Assembly (NCBI RefSeq): GCF_041296385.1
Contig: NC_091013.1
Coordinates: 71,269,563 to 71,333,562, forward strand
DNA length: 64,000 bases
Reading direction: 5' to 3'
From: Aphelocoma coerulescens
Lineage: Eukaryota; Chordata; Aves; Passeriformes; Corvidae
Positions 48,801-60,800 of the stretch are shown in pieces. The notes below the pieces were generated by a model, which saw only the letters and a list, made by a program, of their open reading frames with translations, made no database searches and was not told the DNA's origin. Position 1 is the first letter of the stretch; each line of letters starts with the position of its first letter. Position numbers and translations under genes: made by a program.

Positions 48801-51800
48801 TTGTATCTGAAGTAAATTCTGAGGTAAAATTTAGCTGCTTTTAAAAGCACATCAATTTCCAAGCCTTGATGCTGCATTAACGTAGTTTTTGGCATACAAT
48901 AAAGAATGACTTACCAGGTAAAAAGAGCTCTCTGAAGCTGGCATCCATTAATCTTTCAAAATCTGGAGTAAGATTATCCTCTATTGCATAACACTGGAAG
49001 CTGTGAGGAAAGTTCAAGAATTTTCCTCAGTCTTCAACAGGTGTTTCTTGAAGGATGTTTATGCTATCTTTTTGAGGCCTCAAGTTACTTTCTGACTATC
49101 TAGGTCGGTTTTTTTTCTTTTTCTTTTTTTAAAATTTTGATGTTAAAAAATTAACATGGATCCAGGAAGGAGAACTCTTCAGTGAACTCCAGTTACAGGA
49201 CAGTCAATTTTGTTTTGTCAAAAGCTACTTTTTTTGTTTGTTGTTTTTAGCATGGTGACTATCACAGCTTGTCTAACACTACAATTTTCAGATGGAACAT
49301 GCCACAGTGTTTCACACACTCTTGATCTGGGCTGCTGATTGGACAAAGTACTACATATGACCAGATTTCTAAAAGGCACAAATTTTCCCATTCCAAGCAT
49401 TATAAAAAACACGTGCATGTGGAACAGCTAGAAGCAATATGACAGCATAAGCTGCTCAATCTTTTACTGGAGAGGAGGGCAGGACAAAAGGAAGGAGATG
49501 AGGGACCTTCCAGCTTGTTCAAATTTCTAAATCAGCCATCAAAGAGCTGCACAATTGCCACTGCTAGTACAAAGAAGAGAAGTGAAGCAATTATCTGGGG
49601 GAAACTCACTGAAGGATATTAATAGCTGCTGTATTAATTCATATTGCAACAGTTCCAATTTACAACAATATAAGCTAACTTTATGCATATTTAAATCTAG
49701 GTATTAGATTCCAAGTTTTTTGCCAACAGTGACTAATGATGAAACAATTTTTTATCTTGAATGTTTCACAGCACTCCTGAGGACTCTGAACAGCAAAAAG
49801 ATACCACCTGAAGGATAAGCTGTTTATAATTCCAAGACTTTCCTGTTTCCCAGTCGATTCTGCAAACGTTTAGTCCCAAGAGCTACAGAGACAGCATGTA
49901 TCAGCTTGCTTTTTAAATATTCATTTTCTGAACTTTATTGCATAGAACTACTACCTTGACCAGCCAGCAACTTACTTCTGTCACCGTGAAATTTTCGACA
50001 TGTTTTTACAGCAACAAAAACATCTTCCTTATTCACTGGCTCTCCCTATGTGAACAGAACAAAAATTAATCTTTTAAGTGCAGGCTGTGCCTGTAGTATG
50101 TTATAGGATATGTATGTGCATACAGATAATAAAACAGGAAATATCTTTTCATGTTATAGTCTATCAAGCAGAATAGTGTTCTAGTGATATAGAAATGTAC
50201 TTCCTGGTGTCTCTTGAAGAAAAAGGTATTGGTTGTTTAAAATTCCTGAAATAACATTATTGGAATTTTTTTTCCATTGATGCAGTACTCTAACGTGAAC
50301 TAAAACAAGGATCATTAGGGAAAGACCATGAGTAGAAGAACTTGTTGAATTAAGAATGATTCATCTGAAATACAATATTTTCTTAATTTCTTTGAAATTA
50401 GTCACTATGAGAACACAAGTTGTGTCACACTTGGAAAAACCAGCTTACATGCTACATGCTAGAAGTCTTTGAACTTCCTCAACTGTAATAAACCTTTTCA
50501 CCACTTTGATTTCTTATCCTTTTTGGCACCAAGAGTTTTGCTCTCCTGGAAGCACAGAACACTTTTGGCCTCTATCTACACATAACTCATAAAACAATAA
50601 ATGTATTCTCCTAGAGGCGGAAGAGATGGCACCAAATACTATATTGCATTTTATCTTTAGCCTCAACAAGTTTTAGATTCTCATCTGTGGGGAAATTTAA
50701 AAAAAAAAAAAGATCATCTATACTTCAGTATCTGACTGTGTAAGGAGTGTAAGGATAAATAATTTATAGATCATGTGCCAACCAAACATTGTGGTAGAAC
50801 GACTCATTAAAGCATATGCAATATTAGTTGCCAGGAAATTTCCTGTGCCACGGAAGCCTGAAAGCATATGCAAAATATATCCCAGATAAATGCCAGAATA
50901 AACTATTTTGTCAGGGGTTTTTTTAGCTTACTGAAAAATATTTTCTCAAGTTTTGAGATTTTTGAACTCAAGTATTATGCATTTTAGTAAGAGTTTTACT
51001 TCTACTAAGCAAATGGTATTTAAAATACTGTACTTACACAAAGTGGCAGAAAATTACTGAATGTTGTTGCACAGTGATCAACCTTATACGAGTCCACATC
51101 ATCTGTGCAGAACTCAGGCACTGGAGTAAGATGTGGTCCTTCCCCTTTCTGCCAAATGTACAGGGCAATCTACCAAAATTGGAAACATTTATATCAGTAA
51201 TTAAACTAGATAAAAATTTTCAGGGCGTACAAAGAAACCACATTACAGGACAAACTTAAGAGGAAAAGTGAAGAACATGGGATGGTGTAGCAGATTTGTC
51301 CCTTAGTTGATTAACTAATTCCTCCAAATTCTGCCTGTGGCACCATGCTCAGAGACAGGTATTGCTTGTTGGCTCTTCCTGTTTCCTCCCTCATCATTCC
51401 CTGCAACTGGAAGGACAGAGAACACTAGTTATGCTCCTGGGTCCTTTAACCAATTGACCCTGTATTAGTTCAGAATTCAGCCATTCAGAATTAATGTCTA
51501 TCACATGAACCCATACAAAGAAGCAATGCTCCTAAACCACAAAGAATATTTGACAATTGAAACTGATCATGAATTATTTACAAAAATTCACAATATGCTA
51601 AAATTTCCCACTGAAAAATGAAATCTTCAATAGAAAGCCTTAGAATGGTGTGAAGCTATCTTATTTCAGAAGTGAGGTTAGAGGGCCATTTTGGGTTGTA
51701 GCACAGTATGACACAGGGTTACTAAAACAATGGAAACAGATTTATAATAAAAAGACAAAAATAGTCTTAATCCTAGTTCAAATCTAATGTTAGATGTACA

Positions 51801-54800
51801 AAAAATTCTGTTACTCAATTCCAGCTTTGAATAGGCATCAGGGAATATGCTGTATATTGTACAGTTACAAAAAGTCTAAGCAACAACCTACAAATGAGCA
51901 GCAGCACAACAAAAAATACCACATCTGCAAGATATGGAAGTGATATAATTGTTATGGATATAATAGGGACTTGGAAAGTAATAGGGTAAAACAAACAAAA
52001 AAGAGATAATAAAAAGGATGCAAAGCACAACAGAATATCAAAGACTGCAGGCAAATGTTATTAGGACTGTGTCAAACGAAAATATTTCTTATAAACTTAA
52101 ACATTACACACAATCATTAAGAACAACAGATTATATTCTTTGATTTGTTGTCAATCTTGATTAACACAAGAAGAGCATAGATATAAAAATTATTTAAGAT
52201 GGACAAGATGGTGATTTATTAAATAAATTAGAGGGAATGAAACTGTCTCTAGGGAGACATGAGACTGCACAGAAAGAATAACTACAGGGCTGAAGCAGGT
52301 TATCAAAGGCAATAAATTTGAAATGAAACATATGCAAAGACCTGCTAACAGAATACTAAGTGGATAGAAGCCATTTTGCTGGTTGAGTGATCAATTGTTT
52401 TTTTACTAAGCAATCTGTAGCCCATAAAAGGGATGTCTCTTAATGATCTTTTCTTATGACATTATGTTTAGAGACTTTGTTAATGGTGAGGTAGACTGGA
52501 ATACTGGGAATGTATGAATGATTTTGTCTTTAAAAGAAATTAAAATAAAATGACTTTGTGAAGCCCAAAATCTTGCATTGAGAAAAATTAACAAAAGAAA
52601 CCCCCAGCTTCTTGTCTTCTTTCTCACAGCAAAATGAAAGCTGAGAGGGATTCAATTGTTTTTGAGAAATACATCAGTCAAGGAGGGGAAACTATGTAAA
52701 ATAATGGTTTTGCACAAAACCAAATTAATTTAAATATGCTACAAATCTATAGTATATAAACACACCGTAGATTTATGTAGTAAATGAGGGGGTTTATGAC
52801 CATTAAAAGATCTGAAAAAGCAGCAGTAGTTTTATATAAAGTTGGATTTTTTTCTGGACCAGAACAACAGTTTATAGATGACTTTCAGGAACAATAAAGT
52901 AATTAAAATTGCTTCAGTGTCACTCATAATTTCAGGCCAAACCCTTAATCCTGTTCTTCCTTCCTTCTTGTTCTTCTTCCTCCTTATTCTTATTCTTATT
53001 CTTATTCATATTCCTATTTCAGGCCAGAAGCTTAAACCAGATTCATCCCCCTTTTCCACCTGTGGCTCAGAAGTTCACTTTGGTGACAGTTAAAAACCCT
53101 GGACAGCACAAACATTTTAAATGCAGAAAAAGTTAAAAAGCTTCCAAAAATGATACTCAGATACTCTTTCAGAGCCTCCTTCTCATGTTCCTTTTGGTCA
53201 GTTCACTTACTCTCTGAAATACCTTCTGCCTACCTTTTGAACAGTTGCATACCAGAGACAAAAAAAAGTCCTTCCCGACTTCCATGCTGCAAGTTGCAGC
53301 ACTGATTGTTCACACAAAGGTAGGTTCCTCAGAGTATTTGCTGCAAACCTCATCATATTTAGCTCTGGGAGTCTGATTCAGAAAGTGAATGAGGCTGGCA
53401 AGTATCTTTATCTAGTAAAACTCACTTCAGCTTATAGTTCACGAGTTGGAAGTCTCTCTCCTTCCTTGAAGAGCAATCCTTAGAAGATATCTTAATGTTT
53501 AGAACCATGTATGCCTTCATTTATGAATGCAAGCTTATTAATGAATTTTTCTATGCTTAAAATAGAGTTTTAAAGTATTACAATATTCTAAAGGAAGGAA
53601 ATCTAACATGCCACTGCAGTCAAACGTTTTAGCAATGTTTAAGAATGATCTCCTATATCCATTATGATTTAAAAGCATTCAAATATACAACCTTGTGACC
53701 TTTTTTCTATCTTGTTTTTCTGCTTACCTCATGCTTTAAATCTATTGTAAAGTCTGACTTCAGTGGTTCGCTCTTCAACTTCTTTGCAAGCCTATACAAT
53801 TAGAGATGAAAAAATTTAATCAAGCATATTAAAAAAATCAATCACTAGTGCATGCAGGAAAGTGTGGCTGGTATTACTGACCATCTTATGGGGGAAAAAT
53901 AATAAATCACATCTCTGTATTTATTGCCTCAAGAAGAAACTTATATTTATCATATTTATCATATAAATCCTTTTTTTTTTTTTTTTTTAATCTGAGCAGT
54001 GTCTTTTTGTTAATATTAATTTTCAGCACACACATTTTGATACATTCTTCCTGACCAAAAAGAAAAGTTCTCATCTGGAGTAGATAGAGAGTTTGGCATA
54101 ACATTTTCAACAGATTAAAAGCAGCAGTGCATTTGAAGCTCAGTACTGATCAGCATCTCAAACTGCAGACAATATTCTCTTTTTGTGTATTGCAAAGCAC
54201 AGTATTTAGGGACTTTCAATTTATGAGAACATCAATCCTTGCTACAGTAAGATGCACCTGAAATCTGTAAACTTTTCAAATAGCATTTGAAAGCATCTAA
54301 ACGTCTAATCTGAATTAAATATCTATCTTACAGCAGGAGAAACACTTCTAAAGGGCAATGCAAACACTCTAAAACCCAAGAATAAAACCACTGTCTGGGG
54401 GAGAACACATTTTTAAAATTACAAGATGGTATTGAACTACTTGAACAACTAGTACTGGACAAATTAGCTAGTTGATGTAGGCAGAGTGAAGGAAAATAAA
54501 TCACATGCACAGCAATGATACAGAAATCTATTTCTGCACTCTTGTCTACTAGTAAAATCTGAAGTGTTTATAATAATTATGCTTGGAATATGTAGAACAA
54601 CAGAAAATAAAGAGGAGTGATTAAAAATTCAATTCTTACTTGTTAACAAGTGGAATGCTAAGTGCCCAACCAGCAGCAAAATCTGGAAATTTAAAGACTG
54701 TAGGATTTTCAGCAAAGGCATAATGGTGAATTATTGTAGATTCTTCATCATATAATGCTTTACCTAAAAACCACTCCTGTAAAGGAATATAGGAAACAAT

Positions 54801-57800
54801 TTTGTTCATCTACAGCATCCTTTTAGTGAAGATGACGACTGCATTCATGCTGAATAAAGCAAACCTGAAAACAAAAACAAGGGAAGCATATTGTTCACAA
54901 TAAATAATCTAGACAAAAATTGCACTTGGTAAGAAATTAAACTAAAGGTAGTTCTCTGAAATCAAATAAAGGCTGCACTTTCAAACTCCAGAATATGCCC
55001 TGGATTCCACCTGTTCAAAGAACACTGAATCCCAGAGTCATAGAATGGTTGAGGCCAGAAGAGGCCTCTTCAGATTATCTAGTCCAGTTCCCCTGCTCAA
55101 GCAGGAGCACCCAAAGCAGGTTGCACAGGACTCTGTCCACTCATGTTTTGAATACATTCCACAATCGCTCTGGGCAACCTGTTCCAGTGTTTGACTTCCC
55201 AAACTGACAGCTCTCTAGACAAGACACTCAAAAGCATTGTATTCAGGAACTTCGTACATATCAGTTTTGAATTTCCATCCACCTGGCCTCTTCTACACTA
55301 GGGAACTCAAAAAGAGATTTCAGCTGTCACACCTTCACTGTCTTACCACAACATTTTAGGATTCTCACAGACAAACTGTTCTTAAGACAGATCTTTTACA
55401 CCCTTTAGTTATCATCAGGTGCTAAGTCATTGCTGGCCATCCACTTGGGTTATTCATTCTGGACATCTTTGGGGCTGTAGTCTACCACCCTGCTAGGATG
55501 ACAGGAAGAGGAGTGGCACATACAATCTGGTTTAACCTTGCTGCTGTTTTCCACTATGAAAGCACAGTTTGAATCAACCTACTGTTGGAACACAGAATCA
55601 CAGAGGAGTTGAGATTGGAAGGGACCTCTAGGGATCACCTGGCCTAACCTCCCCTGCTCAGGCAGGTCCAGCAACAAAGCACAATGCTCAGGACCATGTC
55701 CTAATGGCTCATGAGTTATCTCCAAGAACTGAGACTTCACAATCTCTTTAGGCCAGTGCTCATTCATCTGCACAATAAAAAAAGTGTTGTCTGATGTTCA
55801 GGTATAATTCAGTATCTGAGTGTTTGCCTTGAGGTCTTCATCTAAATAAGACATTCCTCACTGTTTTTTAGTTTTCCTGCAGTCAGTAATGCCCTTGGTT
55901 ATCAACACAGGTCATTTTCTTAACATTCCTCCACAGTCTCTCTCAATGCTTTGAAACATTTGTTTTCACTCGTTATTACATTCAATACTACACTTGGATC
56001 AGTCTCAACATTTCTGTTACTAATCTCTACATATCCACATAGAAAAGCTGCAGATTCATCAACAATTCACATGCCCATTGCAGACCTCTTAATGAGATAA
56101 AAGTATACCAACTTTTGATTATGCAGACTGCTGAGACTTTAAAATCAATAGTGAATGAGATCATTCTGATGTAACTCAGCTTAAATTTTGGGCCTGATGG
56201 ACTACTGCTGTATACAAGGAATCAGGTATGGGCAGCTACACTAAGATGACAATTACTATGTACAAAAGCAAAATGTTTTGTTTTCCTTTTATTGCAGGTT
56301 GGAATGTAATTTGTTATTTTATTAGAATCTGTGTGTAATGCAAAGGAGAGACACTAAAGCGGGCAAAAGGGCAACATCTAGAACAAAAATGTTCATGTTT
56401 CTATTCTGAGAATATCAATTACAAGTAGGTGTTTCTGAAACAGGAAAAAAAAGGATATTCCAAAGGCCTGAATATATTCAGTCCTCCATTTTGAAGACCA
56501 AGTGTTTTAAAAGGTAAGATCTCTGAATTGTTGTTATTATTATTACCATTTTAGAAAAGAATTGTGAGAAAACACCACAAGGCCATGTGCCTGAAAAAGA
56601 AGTAAATATGCTAAAGTGAGTCCTGAAGCAGAATTACAATAAAGAAGCAAAATATATTTCACACAGAAGATTTTGGGCTTCTTTTATTACAGGCAAAGGA
56701 CTGACACAAAGGTGATTTTTCTCTGAACACTGAAAATTCTAAATATTAACACCTTTCATGTCAGTTGCATTGCCAAATTTTCTCTGCTCCTTGGTGACTG
56801 TGCTTCTATTTTGTTCAGCAAGTCTTTTGGTATTGTTTCTTTTCCAATAGGTACAGAAGACTTATCAGCAAGACAGATCAGAAAGAGAAGGCAAGTAAAA
56901 CACCCTACTATTTTTTACATCAGAGACAAACTAACATCAGGCATTCTATCTGATGATAATCAGAATTGATAACAGACAGGAAAATGGGGAGAAGGGACCA
57001 CAAAACAGACCACATTCATCTTTTTATTGATGGTACATAGTTTTCAGGCTATTCACAGAAAAAATGGTTTCTCTGCTCGATTTTAACAGTTCTTTGACAG
57101 TTAGACAGGTGTTTGTACTGCTTCATGTTAAATACCTTGCTCTCAGCCTCAGCAATAGAAACCTATCCCCCTATTAAGGTGTTTGGACACATCTTTTCCA
57201 ACATTTGGCAAAATACACTCAATCACATTAAAAAAAAAAGTCAAATATCTAAATTTTTATTTCACCTTAGACTTGTCAAATCTTCTGAGTGTTTCTAGCA
57301 GTTTTACAACTTGTATTCTTGTATCTTCTTCACAGAAGAAAATCCATGAGGAGTTCCTACCATAGGTAACAGAGAAGCTAAAAAAAGAAATAAACATTTT
57401 ACTAATAAGGTGGCTTATAACCAAAATGGGAAATTCAAGGCACATTCCCCAAATATAAATAGTTTGCCATCAATTCTTCATTTACACAGAAGCAGAAAAT
57501 TTTACTACTGATTTAGAATTACACATCAAAGGACTACAGTGAATAGATAAAGATACTGACTCAGCAGCTACCTATCCATAAAGCACCAGCTATTCCAGAA
57601 AGAAGGGAACAGAGATACATAAAGAATTTCAATTCAGAAAGGTACAGGTCTAATAGCTACCCATGAATTCTGACGTCCGTAGATAGCAGTTTAAGTTACC
57701 TTCCCCTTCTTCCAAGGGGCCCCACCACTGGCTGTCTGACAGCACTGCAGCCACTGAAAATGCCTCATGAGAGCTTTTCTCACAGCTGTTGGACACTGAT

Positions 57801-60800
57801 CATTCCCAACCTAAGAGCTTCATTAGCTTTTCCAGTACAGTGAAACTGTACAGATTGAAGGGATTCCTCAAAGATAGCAATAATCTCAATGCAGGATTCC
57901 CGACTCCCTCAGAAAAAAAAGCCATTCCTTGTTTCTCTGCTCCTCCCACCTTCATTCTTCCACTACTTACCAAAACAAAGCTGTACTAATTAATAATATC
58001 CTAATGGAAAAAAACTACAATCTTTATTTGTCCAGTTTCCTTTGCATGGCTTTTACATCAATTCAATTTAACAAATCATCTGAGGAGAGGGATAAGAAAA
58101 CCAGTACCTATAAACATCACAGTCTGCTTTCTCCACAGCACTTCCTACTGATAAAATCAGCAATGAAAAAAACAGCAGAAATGGAAGTCAGCAGAAGTAA
58201 GTAAAAAAGTTTGATTGGATCATTTATGTTTTGGGGAATGATGTTTGCCCAAAAAAAACCCCAAAGACCAAAACCCACTTGAAAAGCCAAACCCATCATC
58301 TGAGAAACACTTAAGCTAGAAAATGTGTTCCCTGCCTCTGCAGATATTGAAATAACATGCTAGAAGCACCAGATGGTTGCCAGGTGTTAAACTAGTTCAG
58401 TCTTTTTTCATCTGGGACAAGTTATTGTGCTTATTATTTGGGCTGGGGTAGAATTAATTTTCTTTACAGTATCACAACAGTCATCTTCCTGCTGAGCTAC
58501 CTTTCCTCTGTGTCTTGCAACAGTATTTGACTATTCACTGCTTTCTGCTTAAGACACTTATCTGCTAAACTACAGGAGCCAGAAGAACTCATCATTCATC
58601 CTTTCAGTTCATAAAAGCATATACTTGGTGCATAGTCAACACTGAAATCCAGCCAACTCTCTGCCATTCAGCCAAGCAAAAAAGATTCAATTTGGAAAAC
58701 CACTTCCTAGCTGTCCCCTCTAAAACTTGCCAAACAAGTACAGAAAGGGTATCAGATACACCTCAGGTTTTTAAATATGTACAGTACTTAATGCCCTGTG
58801 AAGTCTGCAGGCTTTTCTCTCACATGTTAGTGCTCAGCTACAACTTCAAGACAGAAATGTGTGGATTTACATGAAAGCAGATGGGTGAAGTGCAAAGGGA
58901 AAACACAAGAATGACCCCTACAAAAAGAATTACTGCATCTTGTGAATACAGCACACGTAAGTTCACAAAAATAATTATCAGCTCATCTAGCTATTGATGG
59001 ACAAATAGAATGATTCCCAAGGCTAAGTACTTAAGGTCTCCAAGAGAGTCTAATTGAGACCTCAGAGCAGAGAAGTTTGGAGTTCAGACTACAAGGGGCC
59101 ATTGGAGATATCCAGATAAGATCCTGTTTTGGATAATTTTTTAAAAAGGGATTTCTTCTCTGCTGAATGAACATGGTTACTGAGAAGAAATGTAGCAGGC
59201 CTTCTGGGCACAGTAAGGATTCTATGTCATAAGATATCCACTGATTGTATCTTCTGACATTACATATTTTGTCCAACTTAACATGTGTCCAAGAACTAAA
59301 AATTAAGAATTTTCATAATTGCTTAGAGACCTCTGTAGATACAAAAATGCTGCTAGCGAGGATTTTCTTGTTATTTTCTAAGTCCGTGAGAGACTTTTCT
59401 CTCTCACAGAAGAGGTAGCAGGGAATGTAAACAACCCAGACACCTGCAACCTTGAAAAGTCTTGTTTATGGTATAGTAGAAAAATATTTTGACAATGGAT
59501 GTTTTAGGATTTTAGCCAATCACCCCCAAGGGGTGGCTGGCCCTTTGTCCAATTAGGCTATGAAGAAAAAAAGTCTATAAAAGAGTTTGTAAAATAATTA
59601 AATAAATCAATCTTGCTGCACAACTCCTGCCTGCTGGATCTTCTCCTCCTCCTCCTCCCTATGGCTGCGGGACACGGTGCTATACCGTAGGAACCAGGCC
59701 TGCGGTAATAGACCTCCTTAAAATGCTGACAACTACAGGACTGAGAAAAGCTGTTTTTTCAAAACCAGTTTTCTGATACAGATGCACCTTATATCACAAG
59801 TAAAAGCATCATCAGCTGCTGCAGAATGGGCCAAACTCCCTTCTTCCTCTTTTGTCCATTAAGAAAACAAAACAATAAAAGCTTCAAAACATCAACATAC
59901 TTCCAAACTGCTCCATGTCTTCATTTGCCAAAAGTACTAAGTGAAACAGTACACACAAGGAAACTCATACTCCTGAAATCTCAAGATGGAAATCCTCTAC
60001 TTAAGACTCCTCTTCTGATTTCTAAAGAATTCTCTTCTGCTTTCTCACACAAATAAGCATTTGTATTTTTGCTTTTAGTTTTGCTATCTTATAAGAGCTA
60101 TATCTGTAAACCCTATCACCAAGACATAAATAATTAAGAAGAGGAACCACAAGGTCATTGAAACAGGAGCTAAGAGGGAAAAAAAGAATGATTGATAGTT
60201 GGAACATAATCTTCCAGTTTTTCGATTTACTTCAAATCTCTTTTGCTATTTTTCACAGTTTACATATATCTCAAAGACAGCCACTATACAAACACTATTT
60301 TCATGTTTCTACACACAAAGCAGAAGGAAAAATATCCTGTCCTGCAATCATTCTGATATGAAAACCTCACCCTAAATCTACTAGATTACATGAACTAAAT
60401 TAAACTTCAAGAGGCTGCAGATTTCAAATGCAAGCTTCAGGCAAAAGATAGTCTTCAGTATCACAGAGCTTGAGGATTTCTGAAACAAAGTCATTGTTTC
60501 CTGACACTTTGCAAGATACTACCACTACTACCATATAAATGTAGCAGGTCTTCCTTGAAGCCATCTGCATAAGCTAAGAAGAAAACATATTTGAGATTTG
60601 AGACTACCTGTCTTTTCTGATCATACTAATATGAAAATTGGCCATATAAGCATCTAAAAAGATGCTGAAACCTACACTTCTCACTACAGAGACATATCAC
60701 CTCTCACAAACAATAAAAGTAATAAAAAACCCAAACAGCTATTATGATACATCCAAAAAAAAAAAAAAAAATTACTCCATTTAGTCAAGTAATCTGAAAG

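Larger units (their letters stand above)
46625..49975 (-). other. B3GLCT: B3GLCT intron 10
   Basis: About 3.35 kb. It contains an A16 run at 47492-47507 and two exon-like minus-strand segments (46954-47093 and 48915-49000) described separately. Confidence 0.8.
54777..57265 (-). other. B3GLCT: B3GLCT intron 6
   Basis: About 2.5 kb containing two minus-strand CR1 fragments. The remainder is AT-rich and featureless. Confidence 0.85.

Noticed and set aside
52928..53030. ATTTCAGGCCA direct repeats around the TTATTC array, considered as target-site duplication
   Set aside because: Flanks diverge after 11 bases and no mobile element lies between them.
60755..60771. A17 run considered as the tail of a retrocopy
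   Set aside because: No coding-like or SINE-like sequence adjoins it and no target duplication is visible.
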